NCBI GenBank assembly: GCA_963575745.1
Contig: CAUYUJ010014193.1
Coordinates: forward strand, 243,357 to 307,356
Length of the DNA: 64,000 nt
From: Prorocentrum cordatum
Lineage: Eukaryota > Sar > Dinophyceae > Prorocentrales > Prorocentraceae
Direction: 5' to 3'
Shown here piece after piece: positions 30,625 through 40,627 of the stretch. The notes under the pieces are model-generated. The model made no database searches, was not told where the DNA came from, and worked only from the letters and a program-made list of their open reading frames with translations. The translations under genes were made by a program, and so were the position numbers. Positions within the stretch are counted from its first letter, which is position 1, and every line of letters starts with the position of its first letter.

Positions 30625-33600
30625 GTGGGTGCGCTGCCGCTCTCAATGGCGGAGGGCGCCGTGCGGGTGCCCGACGGGGCAGGGTTGGCGCTGGCTGGCC
30701 CGTCGCCCAGGAAGTCCAGGCCCCCACCAAAGCCGAACGGGTCGTCCTCCTGTTCGTCGAATATCGCCCGTTGGGCCTCGGCCCAGAGCTCGTCCGGGTT
30801 CTGTGGGATGTCTGGTCCAGCCGCGGGTGGTGCCTGGTCAGACAGCAGGGGATTTGGTTCCATTTTGTTAAGTTCCGCAGCTGTGAACCCAGCCCTGCGG
30901 TGTGGGAGGGGGAGTGTACGGTGTCTACGCTCGTAGATGGCGACAGCGACTCCATGAAGCACGGTCGCTTGGCGATGTCGTGATTTGGCAGCTTCGACAA
31001 TGTCGTCTGGAAGGTTATGAGTACGTGCCGCCGTTGTGGCGAGGGCGTCAGCCTGACGATTGAACTCCTCCGCGATGGGCCCGATGAGCCCGAGGTCGAT
31101 GCCCATGTCGCCCTGGTGGCTAGCGACTTTCTCGACGCGGAACATGTTGGGCTTGGCCATGACGCATCGGTGGATCTTTTCCCAGAGCTCCACGTGCGTG
31201 CCCTGCGGTGGTGAGTGTCCGTCGATGATCCTTTGGAGACCGTCAACCACCGCCTGGTTGTCCACGAAAACGTGTACGGGCCGTTCGGCACATGCCGTGA
31301 GGTGGACAATGGCGAGGGTCTCCGCAAGCTGTGCGTTCTGCGTGATGCCGTGAACGCGTGCACTGTAGTTCATGCGGTGGTCGATGCCGTAGTAGACGCC
31401 GTAGCCCGCTCGTGCAAGCAATGGGATGGCTTGGTTGGTGCATGCACCGTCCGTGGCAGCGTAGACCCATGTCCAACCAGTGTCATGGTCAAGGTAGGTG
31501 GTGTAGGAGTCCTGGGCTGAAGCCGCAGGATCTCCCTCAGGTGGGGGCCGCGGTATGGGCTGAGGTAGCGGGTCCCTCGCGAGGTCGGCCTGCAGGTCGA
31601 GGAGGGCTGGGTCTTCATCGAAGAGCCCGCAGTGTCTTGTGTGCGGCGGAAGACGGGCCCACTGCTCGTCACTGATGAGGGTGGTAAGAGGGACTCTTTC
31701 TCGGGCCCAGCACTTGCAGTCGCGAACAGTGTGCTCCTGAGTTTCCTCTTCCTCGTCGCAGTATCGGCAGATGGGGCTGGGGTCAGCGGACGTGTTTGAT
31801 CGGGATCGTCGCTGTTGGGTGTGGTCCCCGCCCGACAGGTAGTTAAGGAGGAGCGCCAGCTGCCATGCGTTGCATTTGGCTGCTCCTTTCGTTCGGGCGA
31901 GCCACGTGCTGGCGAAGAGGTCGAGGCCCTGTCTGACAGAGGCCAGGTGTCCAAGGTCATGACGCCGTGGCTTGATTTTTCTCAGAAAGGCTCTGCGTTG
32001 TGAGGCTCGCAGCATGTGAAGGAAGGCGTTTTGGGGTAAGTTCAGCCAACTGATCTGACAGCCCCAGTCGTCGTACATGATGCCAAATGTGGGCCAGGTC
32101 CAACGGAGCTGCTGAAGCGTCTGGACAAGTCGTCCTACAGGTCCTCCCCCGAAAAGGGTCTGGACATGGTGTTGGAGATCCCTGACGAGACCGCAGAGAG
32201 TAGCGTCGCGGTTAACCTGTCGCCGCAGACACAGGAAGACTTCACGCTGCATAATGGCGTCAATCTCCAGGGCGTGTCCTGGGACGCACACGGCCATGAG
32301 AGTCCAAAACTCGACCCACCTGTTTCCCTTGGGGCGGATAGCCGCCTTAAGGGCATGGTTGTAGGCAGTTTTGACGGGGCCTGATGGGGCTTGAATGTCG
32401 GTGCCCGTGGTACAGACGCTGGCAGCAAGGGAACGGGCGTGCCGCGCCTTAATAAGCATCGGTGATGGGAGCTTGCCAATGCGCGGCAGGCGACTAGTCG
32501 CCCTGCGAACACGGGCGTCAGCGGTGGCCGTGAGGTTAAGCGCGGCTGGAGCCGGCGCTGCCTCGGCGTTGATGTAACTCCCGACGAGCTTGAAGGAGTC
32601 GACCACGCGTAAGGGCCGTTCCGCCAGAGTGAGCTGGGTAACGGCGGTGTGAAGCTCGTCGGTGAGCGCCCACCCCGCCACTTTGCCAGGGTGAATGCGT
32701 TGACCAGAAAATCGATCAAACTTGGCGGTTTCATCAAGAGATTTCTGCAACTCAGGCGCGGTGTGGGTAGTGGAGTTGCTGTCGTCAACAAAGGTAGTGC
32801 TGAGTGATCGCGGAACGTATCGATGCTGTCTCTTGGTCCACACACACATGAGCAGCTTAATGTCGTCCAGGGACCAAGAGCTTCCCTGGAGGTGACCGTT
32901 AGTCCTGGCCAGTTCCTTAGAGTACGCACCGTTCATGCGGATGTAGCGTTTGTGGCGACTGTAGAAGTTTCTGCGGACAGTAACGATGTCTTGGGGACAC
33001 CCCGCGTGAAGCGCAAGGTTAAGGCAGATGTCCGTGATGAGGTAGTCGAAACACTTCTGTCGGTCCAGGGCAGCTCCAGCTAAGGGAAGGAGTAAGGCCC
33101 TGGCGTGTTCGATGCGCAGGGCAAGAGAGGTGCTGACGTCCCCAATGGTAGCTTTGGGGACAGCGCCAAAACTCGTGGCGTGGGTCCATCCTTTCCGCCA
33201 GTCCGTGAGGCTGCGGTAAGCTGGCGCTTCCCACGCATACATCCAAACGGAAAGCACCGAGAGAAGTCGTTGGTCCGTTGGGAGTTCGCCTCGGCCTTTT
33301 CGGAGGCACGGGTTTGGCACGTGGAGGAGGGGTTCTGGGATGGTGCCAGTGCGTTGCATAGCGCGTAGGACGCTGGCGAAGAGGCGAAGAATGTCGTCGG
33401 GTAACTCCTTAGCCTCCTTAGTAGTCCAGCCGTCCAGTCCCCCCGCGCGGCGCGGTGAACGGGTGCGAATGAAGTGGATGAGTTGGTCGTCGGTGAGGTG
33501 GAAAGGGGTAGCTGGTGATGGCGTAGGCAGCTCCTGTCGGTACTCGTCGTAGAAGTCGGCCCACGTCGGCATGGCTTCGGCGTCATGTCCCGCACGTGCA

Positions 33601-34481
33601 CGGTACCTGCCCAAGATGGGCTCCCAGGTGTCGACCATGAGCTTCAGCATGTCCTTGGTGTTAGCAACAATGGCGTTGGCAGGGAGGATGTCGGGGACTT
33701 GCGCAGGTGGTGGTTCACGAGTGTGGTCTTCGTCGCTGTCCGTGTCGGGCGAACTACCGTCGCTGGGGCTGAAGCCGCCAGCTTCGGTGTCAGCGTCGCT
33801 GTCGTCCGTGCAAGCTTCGTCAGGTTTAAAGGCGTTGGTGTCGCAGTGGAGTTGCGTGTCGTCAGGTGTGGTAGGCGTGCGGAGATACGCCGTGGGCGAG
33901 CTGTCAGCAGCCCGTGCGTATATGGCCGCCTTTCGCCCGCTTGGCTCGCGGACGCCCTCAGCCCATATCTTGATGCGTTCAGCTTTGGCACGGTTCGCAC
34001 GTCGCGCCAGCTCCAAGTCGAGGTGTTGGATCAAAACGTCAAGGTGCTCTCCGTGAGGCACTGGCTCGTCGGGGGTCCAGGCCTCGGGGAAGTCTAGGAG
34101 AACCGTGGGGCGCAGCTTGTGGCATAAGAGGCGGGCCGCGGTCCACGTGCAGTCGATGCGCTGCGCGAGGTACGGCGGGATAGCACGGCAATCCAAATGA
34201 TGGTGCTGTCCGATGAAACGGAGCTCACAGAGTTGCCGATGGAGCTTGCGCAGTCGGTTCATGTGTATCGTGGAAGCTCCGTAGGTGGGGAAGGCGCGGG
34301 GGACAACTGGTCGATCTTCGAACGTGGGCGTGAGCCCGTGCATGGTGGGGGGCTTCTTTTTTGGGTGGTCGGGCGGTGGAGGTGGCAGGTCGCGCAGACG
34401 GGTGAGATGGTACTCATGACTGGCCTCGTTAGCCAGGACGAACATGCGCTCCACGTCGTCGCGTGTGTCGGCCTGTTCCAT
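30621..34481 (-). CDS. Retroelement B: reverse transcriptase - zinc finger - RNase H (left copy)
   Basis: A 1286-residue frame starting at an ATG. RT lies at about 340-640. It has AGGLDGW in the fingers, motif A ALDRQKCFDYL with the catalytic Asp, motif B NGHLQGSSWS, and motif C FVDD (F instead of the usual Y/F-A) at about residue 565. A CRYCDEEEETQEHTVRDC finger (C-X2-C-X9-H-X4-C) is at about 905. RNase H is at about 1005-1150: ATDGAC (first Asp), ETLAIV (Glu), VDNQAV (Asp), and ASHQGD...NRQADALA. All key residues are visible, so the enzyme could be active. The C-terminus runs into an Asp/Phe/Gly-rich repeat. It is preceded by the EEP frame with a -1 shift. Confidence 0.85.
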   Translation of the reverse strand: MEQADTRDDVERMFVLANEASHEYHLTRLRDLPPPPPDHPKKKPPTMHGLTPTFEDRPVVPRAFPTYGASTIHMNRLRKLHRQLCELRFIGQHHHLDCRAIPPYLAQRIDCTWTAARLLCHKLRPTVLLDFPEAWTPDEPVPHGEHLDVLIQHLDLELARRANRAKAERIKIWAEGVREPSGRKAAIYARAADSSPTAYLRTPTTPDDTQLHCDTNAFKPDEACTDDSDADTEAGGFSPSDGSSPDTDSDEDHTREPPPAQVPDILPANAIVANTKDMLKLMVDTWEPILGRYRARAGHDAEAMPTWADFYDEYRQELPTPSPATPFHLTDDQLIHFIRTRSPRRAGGLDGWTTKEAKELPDDILRLFASVLRAMQRTGTIPEPLLHVPNPCLRKGRGELPTDQRLLSVLSVWMYAWEAPAYRSLTDWRKGWTHATSFGAVPKATIGDVSTSLALRIEHARALLLPLAGAALDRQKCFDYLITDICLNLALHAGCPQDIVTVRRNFYSRHKRYIRMNGAYSKELARTNGHLQGSSWSLDDIKLLMCVWTKRQHRYVPRSLSTTFVDDSNSTTHTAPELQKSLDETAKFDRFSGQRIHPGKVAGWALTDELHTAVTQLTLAERPLRVVDSFKLVGSYINAEAAPAPAALNLTATADARVRRATSRLPRIGKLPSPMLIKARHARSLAASVCTTGTDIQAPSGPVKTAYNHALKAAIRPKGNRWVEFWTLMAVCVPGHALEIDAIMQREVFLCLRRQVNRDATLCGLVRDLQHHVQTLFGGGPVGRLVQTLQQLRWTWPTFGIMYDDWGCQISWLNLPQNAFLHMLRASQRRAFLRKIKPRRHDLGHLASVRQGLDLFASTWLARTKGAAKCNAWQLALLLNYLSGGDHTQQRRSRSNTSADPSPICRYCDEEEETQEHTVRDCKCWARERVPLTTLISDEQWARLPPHTRHCGLFDEDPALLDLQADLARDPLPQPIPRPPPEGDPAASAQDSYTTYLDHDTGWTWVYAATDGACTNQAIPLLARAGYGVYYGIDHRMNYSARVHGITQNAQLAETLAIVHLTACAERPVHVFVDNQAVVDGLQRIIDGHSPPQGTHVELWEKIHRCVMAKPNMFRVEKVASHQGDMGIDLGLIGPIAEEFNRQADALATTAARTHNLPDDIVEAAKSRHRQATVLHGVAVAIYERRHRTLPLPHRRAGFTAAELNKMEPNPLLSDQAPPAAGPDIPQNPDELWAEAQRAIFDEQEDDPFGFGGGLDFLGDGPASANPAPSGTRTAPSAIESGSAPT
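31510..31530 (+). repeat. Hairpin family 2 in RNase H region
   Basis: TCCTG, core GGCTGAAGCC, G, CAGGA. On the minus strand it is read PAASAQD inside the linker before RNase H. Duplicate at 42969-42989. Confidence 0.8.
33756..33788 (+). repeat. Hairpin family 2 in the RT N-terminal linker
   Basis: ACCG..GCTGG, core GGCTGAAGCC, G, CCAGC..CGGT, with a 2-nt symmetric interruption in the arms. Read on the minus strand as AGGFSPSDG. Duplicate at 45215-45247. Confidence 0.8.
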
Positions 34482-34513
34482 GCGGTCCTGATATCGCCCA
34501 GCGATGAGGGTCC

Positions 34514-35329
34514 CTAGTGCCTGCAGCTCGTGACCCTCATGAGCTCCATCATCGGGGGGGTAGGGCGTGGGGGCAAGAAGACGTCGGGCCGCATGGCCGA
34601 GGCGACTTCAGCAACGTTGAACCATCCGTGCTGCAACATGTGCAGAAGGTGTGGATTGTCGTCGATGTTCGTATTGGCGTCCATGCAGATGAAGTAGGGG
34701 GCTGAGCCGACCCTAGCGGCGGCGCAGTCAGCGAGCCGAAAAAGAGCTGTGCTGTCTCCTCCAGCAATCCCGTAGAGGCTCGCTATGTAGATCCCCGCGG
34801 GCCCGTGGTTGTTTCGTCGCCGCCTGCGGCGGTGTTGAGTGCAGAGCGGGAGAAAGACCTCGTGCCATCTTTTCTTGGCCTTGAGGGCGGCGATACAGGG
34901 CGCATTGTCGTCGACAGTGGAGTCGACAATGGCATCCTTAGAGAGGATGGCGACCCCTCCCGAGGCGCCAGTGTTGCCCACAACGGTGTGGTCTGTGCCG
35001 CCGTGGGCAGCTCTGCGCTGGGCTCGCGCCAGATCTAGGTCAGGTCCAAGACTGGCGTGGTATCCTCCGTGGAGTGGATTGGCGGCGCTGGTAGCGATGG
35101 CTTGTCTAGTCGGCTTGGCATGTCGGGTCTCCTGCAGTGCTATGACTGCGGCGTTGTGGTCGACACCAAGGGCGGTGATGGTTGGCCAATTCGCTGAGAG
35201 ACTGGTGATGTTAAGGCTGACGAGGTGTATGGAGCGACCTGGCCCGTCTCCATCGGTGGAACTGGGGTTTGCACGCCCCGCACGGTGAAGGTCAGCCTGA
35301 CCCTCGCCCAGGTAGGAAGGCTTGGCCAC
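34514..35329 (-). CDS. Retroelement B: EEP endonuclease (left copy, N-truncated)
   Basis: A 271-residue frame. HLVSLNITSL is the first strand with the conserved Asn, VIALQETRHA has the metal-binding Glu, and FICMDANTNID is the D-x-N strand. I do not see the final S-D-H motif. The frame ends shortly after a run of seven C, and the RT frame is open in the -1 frame from that point. In this copy a one-base insertion near 35.32 kb (GTAGGAAGG versus GTAGGAGG in the right copy) separates it from upstream coding sequence, and that upstream sequence is itself cut at the duplication junction. Confidence 0.7.
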   Translation of the reverse strand: MAKPSYLGEGQADLHRAGRANPSSTDGDGPGRSIHLVSLNITSLSANWPTITALGVDHNAAVIALQETRHAKPTRQAIATSAANPLHGGYHASLGPDLDLARAQRRAAHGGTDHTVVGNTGASGGVAILSKDAIVDSTVDDNAPCIAALKAKKRWHEVFLPLCTQHRRRRRRNNHGPAGIYIASLYGIAGGDSTALFRLADCAAARVGSAPYFICMDANTNIDDNPHLLHMLQHGWFNVAEVASAMRPDVFLPPRPTPPMMELMRVTSCRH

Positions 35330-35362
35330 AGTAGGAGCTCATGGCGTTCCTATGGATTAGCT

Positions 35363-35386
35363 TGACCGGGGCTGAAGCCGCCGTCA
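35363..35386 (+). repeat. Hairpin family 2 upstream of the EEP domain
   Basis: TGAC, CGG, core GGCTGAAGCC, GCC, GTCA. Read TAASAPV on the minus strand. Duplicate at 46821-46844. Confidence 0.75.
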
Positions 35387-35589
35387 GGCCAGAAGTATAG
35401 GCGGGACACGGTCGGCACTGCGCCAGGGGGGGTTCATAAACGTCAGTAAAAATGTCACGAAAAATCCTCCTCACTCCAGTACCGTAGGGGACGAGGGGAG
35501 GAGAGGTGAGACGGCAGCAGAGGGAGAGGGAGGCGACTCCTCGATCCGTCCTGCCGAACACAAAAACAAAAGCGAACCAGCGGCGGCGG

Positions 35590-37437
35590 CTAGGCGCGGC
35601 GGCGGCACAACGCACGCGCATATACTGCGCACGCGACACCGCTGGTCCCTCCTGCGGTGGCGCGGATGGCCCCAGACAGGGTGCTGCTGATGCTGCGCCC
35701 TGTCTGGGGCCATCCGTTCTCGAGCACAGCACACTGCATTTGATAGGCAACCACTACGAGGACTGTGGTCCCCTTCTCCATAGCGGGCAAGAGCGCCCGC
35801 GCGATGTCCACCGTCTGCGCAGCCTCTGGGAGATTCTCGCATCCTGAATGGAGGTTGGACGAGACCTCGAGGGAGGGGTTGTCGACCAGGAGGAACAGAT
35901 GCCTCTCCTCCGGGTGTTGCGGAGGGGGCTGAAGGTCTCTCAATAATACCTCCAGGTCCTCCGGGGTGGACTCGGTGGCTTCGGCCAGCTCGATGAGTTG
36001 CGCACCGTCCCAGGGTAGTATCTGCTGCCACGGTTGTCCTGCCACCAGTGGCCTTTGTCTGCGTGGGTCGGTGAGTCCTGTCCGTATTGCCTTGTTGTAG
36101 AAGACCACGTTGGGCCAGGACAGGAGGAGGGGGCGCATACGGTAGCAGAGGGTCAGTTGCACCACTGCTGAGGTGTCCCCACCTAGCGCGTTGTGCAGCC
36201 GGTCGAATATCGAGAGGCACAGGCCGCGGTCGGCTGCTTTCTTGGAGAGGACGGTGGGGGGAAGCTGCTTGGGATCGCCGACCAGCAATAGGCGCCCGCC
36301 AGAGCGCATGACGCGAACGAGAGACATTGCGGCCATCAGCTCGCGGGCCTGCCCTGCTTCATCGATAATGAGCAGGGCAGCCGGGGAGGCCAGCTTGAAG
36401 GACTCTGCTGCCTCGTGGGTTGCAATGATCATCTTGGCGTCCCTCAGCAGCTGCGAGCGGAAGGCGATGAACTCCTTGGAGGGTCCGCTCTGGTGGGGGG
36501 GACGGTTGCGCGTTCTGTGGAAATGTCCCACCGGTGTAAGGGGGGCGAGCTTCGGCGCCACACGCGCGTCCTTCGCTAGCCTGACGCACCTGTTGGGGAA
36601 GCAAGCTCCGGGCGCCAACCTGCCTTCTTGCGCAACCCCGAGTCCGATGGCGGGTTGGTAGGCGGCTGTGTTCGACCCTGCCGTGAGGGCCACTGCCTGT
36701 CTCTTGGGAAGCGAGCTTACCCATGCATCCATTGTGGCCACTGAGAAGAGCGTCTTGCCGGTCCCTGGAGGCCCATGAGCCACTGTGACGTGGTGTCGGG
36801 CGGTGGCGACCAGGGCCTTGGTGGCGTCGTCATTGAGTCGGTGGCGTTGGGCAGCGTCGTCCAGGTTGGTGATGGGGGGAAGGTTTCTGACCCGCTGGAG
36901 CACCTGTCCTGTAGCACTCTCAACTTCGTCGTCCGTGAATGGGGCGTCGGCTGGCCCCTTGCTCTGCTGCTGCAGTTGCGCCGTGCCGTCCACCGCCGTT
37001 GTGCGGGGAAGGCTGAGCGACTTGGCCTCGATGGTGGCTCTCGCCCTGGAGAGAAGGGAGCTGCTGCGCGCTCTGGTGTTCTCCACTTCGTTAGCCCGTG
37101 CCCTGTCCCTTCTGTCAATGGCGCGGTGGTTGAGTAGGAATGTAATGACGTCGAGCGGTGCACCTATCAGGTCGTCAGGGGGCTGCTGCAGTTCGTAGAT
37201 CTCACTGATGGCGTTCGAGATCCGCCAGCACTGCAGCTTGGATGGGGCTTTTCCACTCGGTACACGACTTCGCCTTCCTTGTCTGCCTTTGCAGTCGTTC
37301 CGAGTGGGCGTAACTCCCCAGCCTGACTGGAGTCGCACCAGGCCAGGGCTTGATTGGTGGGGTACTTGGAGCCCGTCCTTAGTCCGATGACGTCGCACTC
37401 GTCGCGGGGAGTGGGGCCGCCGAAGTCCGGTGGCCAC
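35590..37437 (-). pseudogene. SF1 helicase, truncated duplicate
   Basis: The first 582 or so residues are the same as in the copy at 24180-25952, including Walker A, DEAG and GDPKQLPP. The reading then crosses the duplication junction into foreign sequence, ends in about 30 unrelated residues (Ala/Arg-rich) and stops. Motifs V and VI are therefore absent. The product could bind ATP but should not be a working helicase. It could still be expressed, since its 5' half and upstream region are intact. Confidence 0.8.
35663..35716. other. Duplication junction with inverted templated insertion
   Basis: Left-unit sequence ends at 35664 and right-unit sequence starts at 35677. The 12 bases between (GATGGCCCCAGA) occur in neither parent at that point but are the reverse complement of bases 35702-35713. 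As a result the junction is a perfect 19-bp inverted repeat (35663-35681 and 35698-35716) around a 16-nt spacer. Confidence 0.9.
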
Positions 37438-38507
37438 GCGAGTTTGAGGGTGGTGATCTGGCCCTCCGTTGGGCTGGTGAGACTAAGAAACTATGTACGT
37501 GACTGCGCGTCCTGTTCTCCTTCCAATCCTCGGAGCATCAGCTTGAACTCGACTGGCCATTGTAATCCAGAAGCCGCATTAAAGTGATCATTTGTTTTTT
37601 GGCCCCCCCCTCTGTCACAGAGGGGGTCAAATATGCCCCCCCCTCTGTCGCAGAGGGGGTCTAAGATGCCCCCCCTCTGTCACGGAGGACCTCGTTCTGG
37701 GTGCTCTTCTGCCACGGGAGCTCCCGATACGATTGGAGACGATAAAATGTGATAGCGGGATGTGGGATTGGAGGGGGGGGAGAAGAAAACGATGAAGGAG
37801 AGGAGGCAACGACAGCACCGATGAAAGCACCGTTTCTTTTTCCTTCTCCGCTCGGGCAGCGGTCGCCGAGCACGACGGCGCGCGCGAGTCGCCGCCGCTC
37901 ACGATGCATTGGCAAGGCCTCCGCTGCTGCGGAGGGTCGACGTTCGGCCGATGAGGCCTCCCTCCGCTGCTGCGGAGGGGCGGCTCCTGTGCGATGGTTC
38001 AGCTAAGTTCTTCCCAGGGATTGGTCTCGGGGGGGTGTTCGACCCACCTCCAATCCGTGGCCTCCCAGTGGCCTCCCAGTGCCCCTGGCCGCTACTCCAC
38101 CCACTGCGGCTGCTCCACCAGTCACTGGGGCGTTGGTCGCTGCCGAATGCAACTTGCATGTCGCGCCAGGCGGAGTCGACCCTGCGGTCCTGCAGCGAGG
38201 AAGCCTCGCCGCTCGGCTGTTGCCACTCGCGCTCCTCGCCCTCCCTGGTGCGCCACCACTCATCCCTGCGCCACTCCCCGTCTGTTGGTTGCTGCCATGG
38301 CGTCTGTGGCCTCCGCTGCTGCGGGGGCTCTGGCGGCTGATGCCGCGGCGCCTCCCGCGGCTGCTGCTCTTGCAACCCTTGCCCTCGCTGCTCCAGCGGC
38401 GCAGGCCCTGGAGATGGCCACTGCGGGGTCGGCTGCCACCTTGGGGGTGATAAGTAACTATTTCTATCATTATCCCCTTCCTGTCCACTCCCGCCCCTTC
38501 CCGACAC

Positions 38508-39819
38508 TCATTTCCTTATGTCATCCCTCGTCCTGCTCAGCCTCTTCCTCATTCCCTCTCCTCCCTCCTGCCCTCCCCGTGCTCCACCCTCCCTCTCCCC
38601 CCCTCCCCCTTTCAACCCCCCGCCGCGACCTTCCATCGCCAGCCGCGGGCCAGTCGCGGCCGTCGTCCGCGTTTTCGTCTGCCCATCTTGGCGGGCGCCA
38701 CGCCTGTTGGGCGCGCTCGTCTTGCTCGCCCCTCTCGCGGTGCTGCTCTGGTGCCTGGCGCTCGGGCCCGTGCTGCTCGGGCGCCGCTGCTGCGGCGCCC
38801 TGGAGCGCAGCTGCTTGCTGTTTCTGGGCGCGCCTGTCCTTCTTCTCTTGTTTCTCTCCTGCTTCCTCCCCTGCGAACGCGAGCTGGCCATGCGCATTTG
38901 GAACAGGAGAGGGTAGTGGGCGCCGCCGTGCCAGCGCCCCTCCACCTCCACGGTCTCCGGCGGGAACGTCTTCTGCAACGCGCGGAAGAGGGTCACCTCG
39001 CGATTATTAGAGAAGCGGTGGTCCCCTCTAGCCTCAGCCTCGGCGCGCCTCAGTTTCTCACGCTCCTTCTCTTGGATCTTGCGTTGGCATTCCTCTGACT
39101 GAGTCAGTAAATCCTGGAGGTGCTCGCGGGCGTCTTTTTTCGGGTAGTAGCGATCGTAAGGCATCCCAGGGCCTCCGTTCCTGGCAGTGGTGCCAGTACG
39201 TCGGCTCCGATGATGGGCTGGTGGAGGCCCCCGCTGCTGCGGGGGCCTCTGCCTTGCTTCTGTTGCGGTACCCGATCTCACCGATCACCGACTTGCGTGC
39301 GAAGAGCAACCCCGCCTCGTCTCTGTCGTGCACGGTGCTCAGCGGCCAGCGCAGGGTGTACTCGCCAGGCCTGTTGAGAACGAAGATGCCGCAGCTGTCC
39401 AAGCACGGAGTGCCGTCCAATCCGCGCCAGAAGTACGCTGCTGCCGTCTCCAATCGCAAGCCTAGACCCCGAAGACTCGGCAGCGTCTGCGTGAGCGCCA
39501 TGTTGAAATCCCCACAAAGGATGTCAACGTTGTTCTCCTGCAAGATGGCCGCCAGCCTCCGCCACCACGTCTTGTGAGCCTCCTTAAAGCCTTTGGAAGC
39601 TTTCGCCGTGTCGCGGTGGAGGTGCACCGCGCACACCCGCACTTTCGAGCCGAAGTGGGCGTAGGTTTGATCGAAGTAGACCTCAACCACCATGATCCTC
39701 GAGAACGCTTCCATCTTGTTCCCTTTTGCAGTGGCCGTCGACACTCCTTTCCCAGTGGAGCAGCCGCATTCCGTGGCACAGATTTGCGCGCGCAGCGATG
39801 CACAAGGACTTGTCCTCAC
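38508..39819 (-). pseudogene. EEP-family nuclease-like protein, C-terminal part (right copy, frameshifted)
   Basis: Equivalent of 27035-28333. Here the frame from 39819 stops at 39058, and the Lys/Glu-rich part continues in another frame (38508-39281). The cause is an extra G (CCTCCGTTCCTGG versus CCTCCTTCCTGG) at about 39177. The GDFN motif is upstream of the break and intact. Confidence 0.65.
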
Positions 39820-40627
39820 GCCCGCGCAGGGTCAAGTATTCGTACTCTGGTCGATTCTGGAGCTGTTGGCAATCGCCAACACTCGCAGCACGACTTCCTC
39901 TTGCTGTCGCCATCGCTGCTGCGGGGGCGACAAAAGGCCCACCGCTGCTGCTGCTTTGGCCCTCCGCTGCTGACGCCCCCGCTGCTGCGGGGGCGTCCGC
40001 CTGCAGCGGCGGTGGTTTCCCTGGCCGCTGTAGGATTGCCTCCATCTGCTCCTCACATTCCGCAAAGCACGCCACGAGAGCAGGGCAATGCCGCAGCTGC
40101 AACTCAAGTCTCCGCCGCTGGTCCGCGTGGTTGGTCTCGCTCGGCATGGGGCCCCAGTTCCCGAACAGGACGGAAAGGTTGCCCACGTTGTCGTTCCGCT
40201 GCCTGTTCACGTCAGCCGCTCTTCTTTCGCAGAAGAACTGGAGCGGGACGGCGTCGCGAAGAACGCACTTGCGCCGCTCGACGTCGTCGGGCGGCGCGCA
40301 GCCCCCAAAGGCCGGCTGATCGCGCCGCTCTTCCTGAGGCTCTTCGTCATCGCTCGGATCCACCGCCGAGTCGCCTGGGCGGGTGCGCATCGTAGAAACT
40401 TCTGATCGCGCCGCCGCTGCTGAGCTTGAAACGCCAGGCGGCGCAGCCCCCGCTGCTGCGGGGGCGCCCTCTGGCACAGGGGCCCAAGGACCCTTCCAGG
40501 GTTCTGCCTGACCACCCGCAGGTCGCCAAACCTTCCCAGATTTCGCTGTGTGTACTGCCGACAGTCGGCCCCGAGGCCCCGCTGCTGCGGGGCCCAATGG
40601 GCTGCTGCTGCTGCTGGCCGCGGCCAT
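39683..40627 (-). CDS. EEP-family nuclease-like protein, N-terminal part (right copy)
   Basis: Equivalent of 28197-29141, with the same hairpin-derived PAAAG segments and the same +1 frame change before the GDFN-bearing frame. ATG at 40627. It differs from the left copy by scattered substitutions, for example an Arg for Ser in CE(S/R)RAADV. Confidence 0.55.
   Translation of the reverse strand: MAAASSSSSPLGPAAAGPRGRLSAVHTAKSGKVWRPAGGQAEPWKGPWAPVPEGAPAAAGAAPPGVSSSAAAARSEVSTMRTRPGDSAVDPSDDEEPQEERRDQPAFGGCAPPDDVERRKCVLRDAVPLQFFCERRAADVNRQRNDNVGNLSVLFGNWGPMPSETNHADQRRRLELQLRHCPALVACFAECEEQMEAILQRPGKPPPLQADAPAAAGASAAEGQSSSSGGPFVAPAAAMATARGSRAASVGDCQQLQNRPEYEYLTLRGREDKSLCIAARANLCHGMRLLHWERSVDGHCKREQDGSVLEDHGG

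Larger units (their letters stand above)
24192..35664. repeat. Tandem duplication, left unit (~11.47 kb)
   Basis: Left unit of a direct tandem duplication. Base 24192 aligns with 35677 (offset 11485) and base 35664 aligns with 47122 (offset 11458). Sequence is nearly identical throughout by eye, with scattered substitutions and small indels (about 27 bp net). The unit holds the 5' part of the helicase gene, an EEP-nuclease gene and the EEP/RT/RNase H part of retroelement B. Its right edge cuts retroelement B inside the region upstream of the endonuclease. Confidence 0.95.

Noticed and set aside
29759-34517. Many plus-strand frames of 60-270 residues opposite the retroelement
   Set aside because: They are antisense shadows of the minus-strand RT/RNase H gene. 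The minus-strand frames have catalytic motifs in order; the plus-strand ones have none.
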